The translations under genes and the position numbers were made by a program. The notes under the pieces are model-generated. The model searched no databases. It had not been told where the DNA came from and saw nothing but the letters and a program-made list of their open reading frames with translations. A DNA stretch of 64,000 bases, from assembly GCA_963834825.1 (NCBI GenBank), contig CAWICZ010000012.1, forward strand, positions 24,616 through 88,615, read 5' to 3'. Shown here one piece after another: positions 27,446 through 35,051 of this stretch. Origin of the DNA: JACDAN01 sp963834825 (GTDB taxonomy: Bacteria > Actinomycetota > Thermoleophilia > Gaiellales > Gaiellaceae). Every line of letters starts with the position of its first letter. Positions within the stretch are counted from its first letter, which is position 1.

Positions 27446-27709
27446 ATGCGGACGACGGTGACACTCGACCCAGACCTAGCCGCAAAGCTGCGGGCGCTCG
27501 CGAGTGAGCGTGGCGTTTCCTTCAAGGAAGCGCTGAACAGCACGCTGCGGCGCGGCTTGACGAGCGGCGGCGGGAGCTCCAAGCGCCGTTACCGGCTCGA
27601 CTCACGCCGGCTGGGCCTACGCCCGGGGGTCGACCTCGAGCACGCACTCCGTCTCGCAGGTGAGCTCGAGGACGCGGAGACGATCCGCAAGCTCGAGCTC
27701 CGCAAGTGA
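27446..27709 (+). CDS. vapB: VapB-type antitoxin (ribbon-helix-helix)
   Basis: An 87-residue protein beginning M-R-T-T-V-T-L-D-P-D, the DNA-binding strand of ribbon-helix-helix antitoxins, followed by A-A-K-L-R-A-L-A-S-E-R-G-V-S-F-K-E-A-L-N. The C-terminal 40 residues are charged and should wrap the toxin. Another in-frame ATG lies at 27434 but inside the promoter. The stop overlaps the toxin start (GTGA), the normal VapBC arrangement. It should neutralise VapC and repress its own promoter. Confidence 0.85.
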   Translation: MRTTVTLDPDLAAKLRALASERGVSFKEALNSTLRRGLTSGGGSSKRRYRLDSRRLGLRPGVDLEHALRLAGELEDAETIRKLELRK

Positions 27710-28134
27710 AGCTTGTCGACGCCAACCTCCTGCTCTACGCGGTGGACGAGCGTTCGCCCCACCACGAGGTCGCGAAGCCGTGGCTGGAGGATGAGCTGTC
27801 CGGGTCGGAGACGTTCGCCTTCGCCTGGGCAGTCCTCCTTGCCTTCATCCGACTCGTCACGAATCCGCGCGTGTTCGAGCAGCCATTGAGCGGCGACGAA
27901 GCGCTCGATCTCGTCGACTCCTGGCTTGAACAGCCGAACGCGACCGTTCTCCATCCAACCGATCGCCACAGCCAGCTGCTCCGCGAGCTGCTGGCGCCGT
28001 TCGGAACGGCGGGAAACCTTACGAGCGACGCGCATCTCGCCGCGCTGGCGATCGAACATGGGGCAGAAATCTGCTCAGGCGACGCCGACTTCGGCCGCTT
28101 TCCCGGCGTCCAGTGGACGAACCCGCTCACGTAA
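27706..28134 (+). CDS. vapC: VapC-type PIN-domain ribonuclease toxin
   Basis: The 142-residue PIN domain has Asp5 in the L-V-D-A-N strand, Asp108 in T-S-D-A-H and Asp126/128 in S-G-D-A-D-F, which form the Mg2+ site of this RNase family. The helix that often carries a further acidic residue reads A-F-A-W-A-V-L-L-A-F, with no Glu, as in the actinobacterial W-x-x-L-L-A-F subgroup. GTG start coupled to vapB. VapC toxins usually cut tRNA or rRNA. The 3' end overlaps the next glycosyltransferase by 22 nt. Confidence 0.87.
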   Translation: MKLVDANLLLYAVDERSPHHEVAKPWLEDELSGSETFAFAWAVLLAFIRLVTNPRVFEQPLSGDEALDLVDSWLEQPNATVLHPTDRHSQLLRELLAPFGTAGNLTSDAHLAALAIEHGAEICSGDADFGRFPGVQWTNPLT

Positions 28135-29135
28135 TCGACGTCCTGCTCGACGCCGACGTCCTCGGCCGTCGGCGGACCGGTGACGAAACCTACGTCGAGA
28201 ACCTCCTCCGGGAGCTGCCCGCGGCCGCGCCCGACCTTCATTTCGCGGCGGTAACTCGGAACCCCGATCGGATTCCGGCCGGCATCGAGGCGCTCGAGCT
28301 CCCCGCCCGTTCGCAGGAGCTCCGGATGGCCTGGAGGCTGCCGCGGCTGCTGCGCCGCATCCGCCCCCGGCTCGGCCACTACCAGCACTCCCTGCCCCTT
28401 CGTCCCGTCGGTCGCACCGTGCTGACCGTCCATGACCTCTCGTTCGAGCGCGAGCCCGCCCTGATGCCGCGTCGAGACCGCCTGGTCTTCAAGACGGTCG
28501 TCCCTCGCTCGGCTCGCCGCGCCGACCGCATCATCGCCGTCTCCGACCGAACGCGGGACGACCTGATGGAGCTCTACGACATTCCGAAAGCGAAGATCGC
28601 CGTCATTCCGCACGGCGTCGATCCCGCCTTCACGCCGGTAGCTGACAAACACCAGGGCTACTTGCTCTTCGTCGGCGCTGTGCAGCGGCGCAAGGATCCG
28701 CGCGCGGCGCTGGAGGCCGCACATGAGCTGCGGATGCCGCTGGTCGTCGTCGGGCCGGAGAAGGAGGCCGCGCTGGCCCGCGAGCTCCGCCGCCTCGGCG
28801 CCGACCTCCGCGGCTACGTCGAGAAGGACGAGCTCGCCGCGCTCTACCGCGGCGCGGCCTGCCTCGTCGTCCCCTCGCGCTACGAGGGCTTCGGGCTGCC
28901 GGTGCTCGAGGCGATGGCGAGCGGGACGCCGGTCGTGGTCGCCCCCGACCCTGCTCTCGTCGAGGTCGCGGGCGACGCGGCGGTCTACGCCGACCAGAGC
29001 GACCTCTCCGGCGCGATCCTCCATGCCCTCGACCGGCGGGCCGAGCTCCGCGCAGCCGGCCTCCAGCGGGCCACGCTGTTCAGCTGGGCCGAGGCGGCGC
29101 GCCGGACCGTCGAGGTCTACCGGGAGCTCCTGTGA
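28113..29135 (+). CDS. Glycosyltransferase family 4/1
   Basis: A 340-residue GT-B glycosyltransferase with T-G-D-E-T-Y near the start, the V-H-D-L-S segment, I-P-H-G-V-D-P near residue 170, G-A-V-Q-R-R-K-D-P near 190 and the donor motif Y-E-G-F-G-L-P-V-L-E-A-M near 265. GTG 28113 is the only plausible start and lies inside the vapC end (22-nt overlap). The stop overlaps the next GT2 gene by 4 nt. This overlap means the toxin-antitoxin pair is transcriptionally joined to glycan genes. Confidence 0.87.
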   Translation: MDEPAHVIDVLLDADVLGRRRTGDETYVENLLRELPAAAPDLHFAAVTRNPDRIPAGIEALELPARSQELRMAWRLPRLLRRIRPRLGHYQHSLPLRPVGRTVLTVHDLSFEREPALMPRRDRLVFKTVVPRSARRADRIIAVSDRTRDDLMELYDIPKAKIAVIPHGVDPAFTPVADKHQGYLLFVGAVQRRKDPRAALEAAHELRMPLVVVGPEKEAALARELRRLGADLRGYVEKDELAALYRGAACLVVPSRYEGFGLPVLEAMASGTPVVVAPDPALVEVAGDAAVYADQSDLSGAILHALDRRAELRAAGLQRATLFSWAEAARRTVEVYRELL

Positions 29136-29875
29136 GCGTCGCCGGCGTCGTCGTCGTACACGAGCCGGGCGCGGAGCTCGAACGCTGCCTCGCCGCGCTG
29201 CGGCCGCAGGTGGACGAGCTGGTCGTCGTCGCGAACCTCCCCGGGACGACCGCAGAGGGTGCACAGCTGATCGAGAACGAGCGGCCGGCGGGCTACGCCG
29301 CGAACGCAAACCGCGGCATCGCGGAGACGACCGCGCCGTTCGTCGTCGTCTGCAACCCGGACACCGAGGCGGCGCCGGACGCAGTCCGAATCCTCCGCGA
29401 ATTCGCAGAGGCGCACCCGCGCGCCGGCATCCTCGGCCCGGAGCTGCGCCACGCCGGCGGCGACCTGAACCCGTCGCGTCGACGATTCCCGACGGTGAGC
29501 GGGACGATCGTCAGGCGGACGCCCCTGCGGCGCGTCCTCGGCGACACCCAGCGCGCCCACTACGGCCTCGACGACATCCCGAGCGAACCGGTCGAGGCCG
29601 ACTGGCTGCTCGGCGCCTTCCTCCTCCTACGCCGCCAGATGCTCGACGAGCTCGGCGGCTTCGACGAGGGCTTCCGCCTCTACGGCGAGGACATCGACCT
29701 CGCCTACCGAGCAGCAAAGGCGGGCTGGGAGCGCTGGTACGTCCCGGAGGCGAAGGCGATCCACGCCCACCAGGCCGTCACCGACCGCAAGCTCCTCACG
29801 CGCGAAACGCTGTGGCACTGGCGAGGGATCGCCCGCTTCGTCAGGAAGCATCCGGAGCGCCTGAAGGCGCTCTAA
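29132..29875 (+). CDS. Glycosyltransferase family 2 (rhamnosyltransferase-like)
   Basis: A 247-residue GT-A enzyme. It has the V-V-V-V-H start, the N-P-D-T-E metal/donor motif (a D-x-D equivalent) near residue 75 and the E-A-D-W-L-L-G-A-F-L-L-L-R-R and G-F-D-E-G-F-x-L-Y-G-E-D-I-D-L segments typical of WbbL-like rhamnosyltransferases. It is probably cytoplasmic, acting on a lipid-linked glycan. Its last 17 codons (I-A-R-F-V-R-K-H-P-E-R) recur as isolated fragments near 34.0 and 35.0 kb. GTG start overlapping the previous stop. Confidence 0.88.
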   Translation: MSVAGVVVVHEPGAELERCLAALRPQVDELVVVANLPGTTAEGAQLIENERPAGYAANANRGIAETTAPFVVVCNPDTEAAPDAVRILREFAEAHPRAGILGPELRHAGGDLNPSRRRFPTVSGTIVRRTPLRRVLGDTQRAHYGLDDIPSEPVEADWLLGAFLLLRRQMLDELGGFDEGFRLYGEDIDLAYRAAKAGWERWYVPEAKAIHAHQAVTDRKLLTRETLWHWRGIARFVRKHPERLKAL

Positions 29876-29924
29876 CTGCTTCTCGTGGCGGCGGGCAAGC
29901 CGACTTCAGTCCGTGTCAGGGCTC

Positions 29925-30158
29925 TCAGGCCGGTGTTGGAACGGTGTCGTGCTTGACGCGGCTGAAACAGGCCTCGTGGCACGCATACTCCGCCTCGCGC
30001 GGCGGGTTCGACACATGCACGCGGTATGCGTCCTCGGCGTTGGGCTCGATCCATTCGCCGCACACCAGGCATGGGCCCCCTCGGGACACGACACGCTGCT
30101 CTTCCCGGTCCGGTATTTCGGCTCGGTTGGGATCGTGCATGACCTCCGTGACAGCCAT
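29925..30158 (-). CDS. Small putative zinc-binding protein
   Basis: A 77-residue protein with C-L-V-C-G (near 30) and Y-A-C-H-E-A-C-F (near 60), a likely four-ligand Zn2+ site resembling a treble-clef or zinc ribbon. The rest is polar; no signal peptide. It stands alone between a glycosyltransferase and the GMC oxidoreductase gene, on the same strand as the latter. No clear Shine-Dalgarno sequence; function unknown. Confidence 0.55.
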   Translation of the reverse strand: MAVTEVMHDPNRAEIPDREEQRVVSRGGPCLVCGEWIEPNAEDAYRVHVSNPPREAEYACHEACFSRVKHDTVPTPA

Positions 30159-30246
30159 GACTACGGGCGGAACGCGGATAGGACGTCGAAGACCTGCACA
30201 GCCGAGCCAGATTCAGCGATGGCGATCCTCATATCGTAGGGGCGGA

Positions 30247-30272
30247 GCCGGGCAATGCACGCACCGCCCGGC
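30247..30272 (-). terminator. Hairpin after the GMC oxidoreductase gene
   Basis: GCCGGGC (30247-30253) and GCCCGGC (30266-30272) form a 7-bp stem with a 12-nt loop, 14 bp beyond the GMC stop codon. No T-run. Candidate only. Confidence 0.3.
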
Positions 30273-30286
30273 CCCAGTCCCGTTGA

Positions 30287-31984
30287 TTACTTGAACGTCC
30301 GCACCACGTGGTCCGCGGTGCGCCAGGCCGTCGCCTGGATCGTCTGTGTCGGATTCCGCCCTGCCGAGCTCGGGAAGACCGAGCCGCCGATGATGCCCAG
30401 GTTCGGCACCTCGTGGGACATGCCCCAGCGGTCGACGACGTTGATGGCGGGGTCGTCGCCCATCCGAGTCCCGCCGTATGCGTGCGTGCTCAGCGAGCGG
30501 GCACCCGGCGCTGCCGTCCAAACCTCCGCGGCACCGGCGGCCTTCAGCCACTCGACCATCTTCGCCTGGATGTAGTCGGAGACCCGCCGCTCGTTGTCGT
30601 GGAAGTCGTTCGTGATCCGGATCACGGGGCGGCCAATCGGGTCCGTCACCGATGGGTCGAGGTCGAGGTAGTTGTCCTCGTACGAGAGCACCTCGAGCTG
30701 GGCTCCAACGCCTGCCACCGAGTCGGCGTTCTTTGCGAGCCACGCCTTCCACTGGGAGCCCCAGCGCGGAACGCTCGGCGGGACGGAGTTTGCGGTCCCG
30801 ATCGGCTTGGCCTCCATCGTCGCGCTAGCCATTCCGCCGCCGATGAAGCCGAGCCCGGTGTGGTCGAAGTTGTCGGCGTCCAGATCGTCGAACGCCGCGT
30901 ACTGCCCGAGCGTGCCGCTGTAGCGGTTCAACCGCTTTCCGGGAAACCAGCCAGTCGCGCCCGCCGACCCCAGGCCGTGAGCGATGTAGTGCTTACCGAC
31001 CTGGCCGTGGTTGTTCGAGAGGCCGTTGGGGAATGCGCTGGACCTCGACAGGAGCAAGAGGCGAACGTTTCCGTAGGTGTATGCGGCGAGTAGCACCACC
31101 TTCGCGGGCTGGAAGTACTCTCGCCTTCCCTTCAGGTAGAGGACACCCGATGCACGGCCCTCGTTATCGACTTCGACGGTGAGAGCGTCCGCCTTCGTGA
31201 CGATCTTCAGGTTCTTGGTCTTCTCCGCGAGTGGGATGTAGTCGACGTTTGTCTGCACCTTCGCGTTCGTGTAACAACCGGTCCAGCCGCAGAATCCGCA
31301 GTACGTGCAGCCGGACTTGCCGCGGTAGGCCTTCGACCGGATCCCGGCGGGACCTGGATAGGGATGCCAGCCCGCCGACTTCGCCCCAGCCGCCATCATG
31401 TTGGTGAAGCCGGAGCTGCGCAGAGGCGGAAGCGGATACTTGCGGCGGCGCGGCCCTTCGAAGACGTTCCCTCGGGGATCGATCGTTCCTTGGAGGTTCC
31501 CGTGCTGGCCCGAGACTCCCGCGAAGTACTCGTGCTTGTCGTAGTACGGCTCGAGCTCTTCGTAGTCGAACGGCCAGTCGATCGACGTCGAGTCCTTCGG
31601 GATCGCGTTCGGGCCGTAGCGCTTGATCGACTCCGACACGGTATTGAAGTTCCACGGCAGGAAGCGCCAGCTCTGCGTCATCCAGTGGATCGACGTCCCA
31701 CCGACGGCGTTCATCATCGGCCCGACAGCACCGAGCGGACGGGTCGCGGCGACGCGCGCGTTCGGTCTCGTCGTGGGCACCTCTTGATTGGCCTTGTACC
31801 GGCCCCACGAGTCGCGGATGTCGTTCATGACCTCGTCGAACGGGTAGTCCTTGACGGTCGCACGCGGCCCCGCCTCGAGGGCTACAACCTTCATGCCCGC
31901 GTTCGCGAGCGGCCAGACGGCGGTGCCGCCGGCGGCACCGGTGCCGATCACGACGACGTCGACCGGCTTCAGCATCTCGGGCAT
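30287..31984 (-). CDS. GMC-family flavoprotein oxidoreductase (sugar dehydrogenase large subunit)
   Basis: The 565-residue protein has the FAD dinucleotide loop V-I-G-T-G-A-A-G-G at 12-20 and the C-terminal GMC segments T-H-A-Y-G-G-T-R-M-G and F-P-S-S-A-G-R-N-P-T-Q-T-I. A cluster C-T-Y-C-G-F-C-G-W-T-G-C near residue 225 matches the place where FAD glucose/gluconate dehydrogenases bind a 3Fe-4S cluster. It probably oxidises a sugar or polyol and passes electrons on. It lies directly after the subunit-3-like gene (1 bp between them), which normally helps export and assembly. No own signal peptide, so co-export via the partner is likely. Confidence 0.9.
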   Translation of the reverse strand: MPEMLKPVDVVVIGTGAAGGTAVWPLANAGMKVVALEAGPRATVKDYPFDEVMNDIRDSWGRYKANQEVPTTRPNARVAATRPLGAVGPMMNAVGGTSIHWMTQSWRFLPWNFNTVSESIKRYGPNAIPKDSTSIDWPFDYEELEPYYDKHEYFAGVSGQHGNLQGTIDPRGNVFEGPRRRKYPLPPLRSSGFTNMMAAGAKSAGWHPYPGPAGIRSKAYRGKSGCTYCGFCGWTGCYTNAKVQTNVDYIPLAEKTKNLKIVTKADALTVEVDNEGRASGVLYLKGRREYFQPAKVVLLAAYTYGNVRLLLLSRSSAFPNGLSNNHGQVGKHYIAHGLGSAGATGWFPGKRLNRYSGTLGQYAAFDDLDADNFDHTGLGFIGGGMASATMEAKPIGTANSVPPSVPRWGSQWKAWLAKNADSVAGVGAQLEVLSYEDNYLDLDPSVTDPIGRPVIRITNDFHDNERRVSDYIQAKMVEWLKAAGAAEVWTAAPGARSLSTHAYGGTRMGDDPAINVVDRWGMSHEVPNLGIIGGSVFPSSAGRNPTQTIQATAWRTADHVVRTFK

Positions 31985-31985
31985 C

Positions 31986-32666
31986 TCAGTTCCTCCTCCC
32001 CGCGTTCTTGAAGAGCGGGATTGAGTAGGCCGACTTGAGGCTCGACTTCGGTGTGACGTTGATCCGCTGGTCGCGTGCGCTGATCACGAGCCGCGGGCCC
32101 GGGAACCGCACGAGCTTCCAACCTACGAAGTTCACGTTCCCGCCGTGCTTCGGGTCGCCGAACATGCCCTGGACCGCATGCGTCCGGAACATCTCGAACA
32201 CCGCCTTGCCGTTAGGAACGAAGGCCGAGGGCGTTGCCCGATTGAGGTCCATGTCGGTCAGCACGGCGTCCTGCTTGTCGGCAGGGAGAGCGGCGAACGA
32301 GGCGCCGTGCTTGGCCCGCGCGTACGAGTCGAGCGCGAGAAGAGCGGCCGTGTAGGCGGGCCTGAATGCCCTCAGATCGCCGGCCAGCGCCCGGTCGATG
32401 TAGCGCGCGACCTTTGCCTCCCGGGCGCCGGGGCCCGTCGAGTCCGAGGGGATCAAGCGCTCGCAGACGGCCGCAATGGTCTGGGCCTCCCTGGGAGAGA
32501 GGGCCCTGATCTGCCGCATTTCGGCAAGCTCCCCTTCGGCGCGAGCGTCGTCCGGCGCCAGTACCGCCGGAACGGCGGCAGCTGCACCAAACGCGCCCGC
32601 CCGCTTGAGGAGCTCGTTGCGCGAAAGAGGTGTTGAGGGTGCCTTTTCCTCCCCTGAGCAGTCCAT
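31986..32666 (-). CDS. Gluconate 2-dehydrogenase subunit 3-like protein
   Basis: A 226-residue protein whose start ATG 32666 has GGAGGA 6 bp upstream. The N-terminus (S-R-N-E-L-L-K-R-A-G, then an Ala-rich hydrophobic stretch ending A-R-A) resembles a degenerate Tat signal lacking the second Arg. The body follows the gluconate 2-dehydrogenase subunit 3 pattern (L-S-P-R-E-A-Q-T-I-A-A-V-C-E-R-L-I-P), known as an export partner for the GMC flavoprotein. Longer in-frame starts reach over the divergent cupredoxin gene and were rejected. Confidence 0.85.
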   Translation of the reverse strand: MDCSGEEKAPSTPLSRNELLKRAGAFGAAAAVPAVLAPDDARAEGELAEMRQIRALSPREAQTIAAVCERLIPSDSTGPGAREAKVARYIDRALAGDLRAFRPAYTAALLALDSYARAKHGASFAALPADKQDAVLTDMDLNRATPSAFVPNGKAVFEMFRTHAVQGMFGDPKHGGNVNFVGWKLVRFPGPRLVISARDQRINVTPKSSLKSAYSIPLFKNAGRRN

Positions 32667-32688
32667 TCGTCCTCCAATCGGAACGAGG

Positions 32689-32715
32689 TGTAAAGGGGGC
32701 GCAACAACTGTAAAG
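32689..32715. promoter_or_regulatory. Direct repeats TGTAAAG 20 bp apart in a divergent promoter region
   Basis: TGTAAAG occurs at 32689-32695 and 32709-32715, exactly 20 bp (two helical turns) apart, in the 108-bp gap between the subunit-3 gene and the cupredoxin gene. This spacing fits a dimeric regulator bound to one DNA face. The nearby XRE-cupin protein is a candidate. Confidence 0.35.
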
Positions 32716-32774
32716 CAGGTATGAGGGTCATGCAATACTTCGAACGTCCGTCCAACAAATTGAAGGGGTGATGT

Positions 32775-33143
32775 ATGGGCCGGCGGTTGTTCATCCTTGG
32801 GATACTCGCGGCGGGCGCACTCGCCACCGGGCTTGTCGGAATCGCGGCTCTCGCCCCCGATGCATCCGGCACAACCAGCGCGAAGTACACCGTCACCGCG
32901 AGGGACTTCAGGTTCGTGATCGTTCCGGCGCGGCTCAGGGCGGGGACTCACACGTTCACCGTCGTCAATCGCGGCCAGGCTACTCACGACTTCAAAATCG
33001 GTACGAAGAAGACCCGACTCCTGAACCCGGGCCAGCGCCAGACGATCAAAGTGACGCTCAAGAAGGGGCGCCGCTACACAGTGATCTGCACAGTTCCGGG
33101 CCACGTGGCACTCGGGATGAAGAAGACGTTGGTCGCGCGGTGA
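32775..33143 (+). CDS. Membrane-anchored or secreted cupredoxin
   Basis: A 122-residue protein with an N-terminal signal/anchor helix (residues 4-25) and one cupredoxin domain. The type-1 copper ligands are visible: His in A-T-H-D-F, Cys in V-I-C-T-V, His in P-G-H and Met in A-L-G-M. Such blue copper proteins carry single electrons outside the membrane. GAAGGGG precedes the ATG. It is divergent from the GMC/subunit 3 genes, so it may accept their electrons and pass them to a respiratory oxidase. Confidence 0.88.
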   Translation: MGRRLFILGILAAGALATGLVGIAALAPDASGTTSAKYTVTARDFRFVIVPARLRAGTHTFTVVNRGQATHDFKIGTKKTRLLNPGQRQTIKVTLKKGRRYTVICTVPGHVALGMKKTLVAR

Positions 33144-33289
33144 GCGAGGAACAGACCGAGGACGAGCTGACGACGGCGTCGACCGCCGATCCCGAAGCTC
33201 CTCACGCCGAGCCCGACGCCGAGGAGGTCCCCGAGCGCGTCCCGGACGACTGGCTCGACCCGAAGCCCTTCGATCCAGCAGGTCGCTAG
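33140..33289 (+). CDS. 49-residue acidic protein coupled to cupredoxin
   Basis: The GTG start overlaps the cupredoxin stop (GTGA). The product is almost entirely Glu, Asp, Pro, Ala and Thr, with D-D-W-L-D-P-K-P-F-D near the end, and is probably disordered. It has no signal peptide. Similar short acidic tails accompany redox and Tat partners in actinobacteria, but no function is known. Confidence 0.5.
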   Translation: MSEEQTEDELTTASTADPEAPHAEPDAEEVPERVPDDWLDPKPFDPAGR

Positions 33290-33309
33290 AACGACGCACC
33301 CTTAGGGCT

Positions 33310-33361
33310 CACTTCCCGTCGGCTGATGCTCTAGGCCGTCCGGCGCCGGCTGGCGGAAGTG
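33310..33361. terminator. Hairpin between convergent genes
   Basis: CACTTCC (33310-33316) pairs with GGAAGTG (33355-33361), and the inner part holds the palindrome CCGGCGCCGG (33340-33349). The position between two convergent stops suits a bidirectional terminator. Confidence 0.4.
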
Positions 33362-33365
33362 CGGC

Positions 33366-33923
33366 TTACAGGGTCGGCGGGGTGATGACGGCGAGCACGA
33401 TTGCCGTGCTCTTCCCCGGGTTCCTGTACGAGTGCCGCCGGTTGGCCCGAAAGTGCACGTTGTCGTCCTTCCGCAGGATGATCGGGTCATGACCGTCGAT
33501 CTCTGCCTGGATCGAGCCCTTCAGCACGTGCACGAACTCCTCGCCGTCGTGCTCTGTGTACTCGGCCAGCCCTCCACCCGGCTCAAAGGTCACGACGATG
33601 GGCATCATCGTCCGTCTGCTTGTGTCCGAGGTGAGTAGATAGACGTCGATCCCCTCTGCGGGGGACGAAATGTGCTGCTGTTCGTCTTTGCGGACCACGA
33701 TCCGGTCGGAGCTCAGTGAAGGCGGCAGCAGGTCGGAGACGTGAAGCCCGTAGAACGCAACGAGCCGAATCAGCCGTCCGATCGTGATGTCCGTCTGACC
33801 GGTCTCGACGAGAGACAGGAAGGACTGGGAGATGCTCGTTCCTCGTGCGACCTTGGCGAGCGAGAACCCACGTTCAGCGCGGACCGCGCGCAGACGCTCG
33901 CCTAGTTCAGGCTGGGCCGACAC
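33366..33923 (-). CDS. XRE-family regulator with C-terminal cupin domain
   Basis: Residues 1-65 form a helix-turn-helix of the XRE type (L-R-A-V-R-A-E-R-G-F-S-L-A-K-V-A, S-Q-S-F-L-S-L-V-E-T-G); residues 110-185 are a small cupin barrel with E-E-F-V-H-V-L-K-G and P-G-K-S sections. This fusion typically senses a small ligand or metal and controls nearby redox or catabolic genes. GTG 33923 (185 residues) is preferred; ATG 33995 would add 24 residues translated from the opposite strand of a glycosyltransferase fragment. Convergent with the cupredoxin pair. Confidence 0.87.
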   Translation of the reverse strand: MSAQPELGERLRAVRAERGFSLAKVARGTSISQSFLSLVETGQTDITIGRLIRLVAFYGLHVSDLLPPSLSSDRIVVRKDEQQHISSPAEGIDVYLLTSDTSRRTMMPIVVTFEPGGGLAEYTEHDGEEFVHVLKGSIQAEIDGHDPIILRKDDNVHFRANRRHSYRNPGKSTAIVLAVITPPTL

Positions 33924-33977
33924 GCCCGAACGGTAACCGGTCGGCGACTGGTGGCCAAGGATCTGCTTCCCAATCGC

Positions 33978-34037
33978 AGCTCCGTCAGGAAGCATCCGGA
34001 GCGGGGCGCGGAACAGGCCGGCGACGAACCCCGATGA
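33978..34037 (+). pseudogene. 3' fragment of a GT2 glycosyltransferase (copy B)
   Basis: Codons 33984-34004 read V-R-K-H-P-E-R and the frame ends at TGA 34035. The 22-nt stretch from 33982 matches the 3' end of the GT2 gene at 29.85 kb almost exactly. No upstream coding for a glycosyltransferase is left, so it is a detached gene end. Confidence 0.5.
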
Positions 34038-34078
34038 AACGGAACGCGGTGTCCCGCAAAAGTCGATGACTGGGCTCG

Positions 34079-34104
34079 AGGGCGCTAGCCGAGCTCGGCG
34101 CCCT
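34079..34104. terminator. Hairpin before the methyltransferase gene
   Basis: AGGGCGC (34079-34085) pairs with GCGCCCT (34098-34104), with an inner CCGAGCTCGG palindrome. It lies 42 bp after the stop of the glycosyltransferase fragment, perhaps its old terminator. Confidence 0.35.
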
Positions 34105-34137
34105 GATGGGCAACGGGCTGCTCGCTACGTTCCCAGG

Positions 34138-34920
34138 ATGACTCGCGACCGGCACCGCGCTGCGTGGGAGGACTGGGGCCGGATCGACCCCTTCTGGGCC
34201 GTCCTCACCGAAGCCGACGCTCGCCACGGGCGTTGGGACGTCGACCGGTTCTTCGCCACCGGCGTCGAGCAGGTCGCCACGATGCTCGCCGAGACGCAGC
34301 GCTACGGTCGGCCGGCCCGGCGCGGCACCGCGCTCGACTTCGGGTGCGGGCTCGGTCGCCTGACGCGTGCCCTCGCGCCGCAGTTCGAGCGCACGTACGG
34401 GCTCGACGTCGCGTCGACGATGATCAAGCGGGCGCAGCGGCTCGACGCGGGGTTCGGGCGATCGGGCGCGGTGTTCGTGCAGCACGACCGCGAGGATCTG
34501 TCGCGGTACGCGTCGGGCTCGGTGGACTTCCTCTCGTGCCTGCTCGTGCTCCAGCACCTTCCGTCGCGCGCCGCAATCGAGCGCTATCTGCGCGAGTTCG
34601 TCCGCGTGCTCAGCCCCGGCGGCGTCGCAGTCGTCCAGTTGCCCGTGCGCGTGCCGCCTGAGCACGACGACCCGTACGTGCGGCTGCGCACGCGCGGTGC
34701 CCGGCTGCTCCGAGCGGTCGGTGTAACCCCGAGGCTTCTTTACGGACGATTCGGTTGGGAGCCGGAGATGCTCATGTCCGGCATCCCGTACGAAGAGACG
34801 GTCACGATCTTCGAGACCGCAGGTGGGCAGCTGCTCGAGGCGGCACCCGAGAACCCGCATCCCGGCGGTGTGATCAGCCGTACGTACTTCGTCGTGCCAC
34901 GCGACGGTGCGACGCCGTAG
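34138..34920 (+). CDS. Class I SAM-dependent methyltransferase
   Basis: A 260-residue methyltransferase with motif I A-L-D-F-G-C-G-L-G-R-L-T near residue 68, G-L-D-V-A-S-T-M near 90, and L-V-L-Q-H-L-P and S-P-G-G-V-A-V-V-Q motifs further on. The acceptor is unknown; the context favours a sugar or polyketide-like hydroxyl. ATG 34138 begins the typical N-terminus; upstream in-frame sequence is a non-coding hairpin. It is bounded on both sides by fragments of a glycosyltransferase 3' end (copies B and C), so the gene looks like an inserted module. Confidence 0.85.
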   Translation: MTRDRHRAAWEDWGRIDPFWAVLTEADARHGRWDVDRFFATGVEQVATMLAETQRYGRPARRGTALDFGCGLGRLTRALAPQFERTYGLDVASTMIKRAQRLDAGFGRSGAVFVQHDREDLSRYASGSVDFLSCLLVLQHLPSRAAIERYLREFVRVLSPGGVAVVQLPVRVPPEHDDPYVRLRTRGARLLRAVGVTPRLLYGRFGWEPEMLMSGIPYEETVTIFETAGGQLLEAAPENPHPGGVISRTYFVVPRDGATP

Positions 34921-34973
34921 ATCGAGCTAGCTAGGTCACACGGACAGGTTCTGTTCGCCGTCCGGTTCCCGGG

Positions 34974-35027
34974 CGCAGTATTGCCCGCTTCGTCAGGAAG
35001 CATCCGGAGCGGCCGAAGGCCCACTGA
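34974..35027 (+). pseudogene. 3' fragment of a GT2 glycosyltransferase (copy C)
   Basis: The frame R-S-I-A-R-F-V-R-K-H-P-E-R-P-K-A-H-stop closely matches the last 17 codons of the GT2 gene at 29.85 kb; 29 nt are identical (34983-35011). Nothing upstream is glycosyltransferase-like. It ends 24 bp before the next glycosyltransferase gene. Confidence 0.6.
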
Positions 35028-35051
35028 CTACGATCGTGCGCGATCTCGCCA

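Noticed and set aside
29876..35027. Insertion sequence or prophage between the glycosyltransferase 3' end copies
   Set aside because: No transposase, integrase, terminal inverted repeats or target-site duplication could be seen; the copies are reported as unexplained direct repeats.
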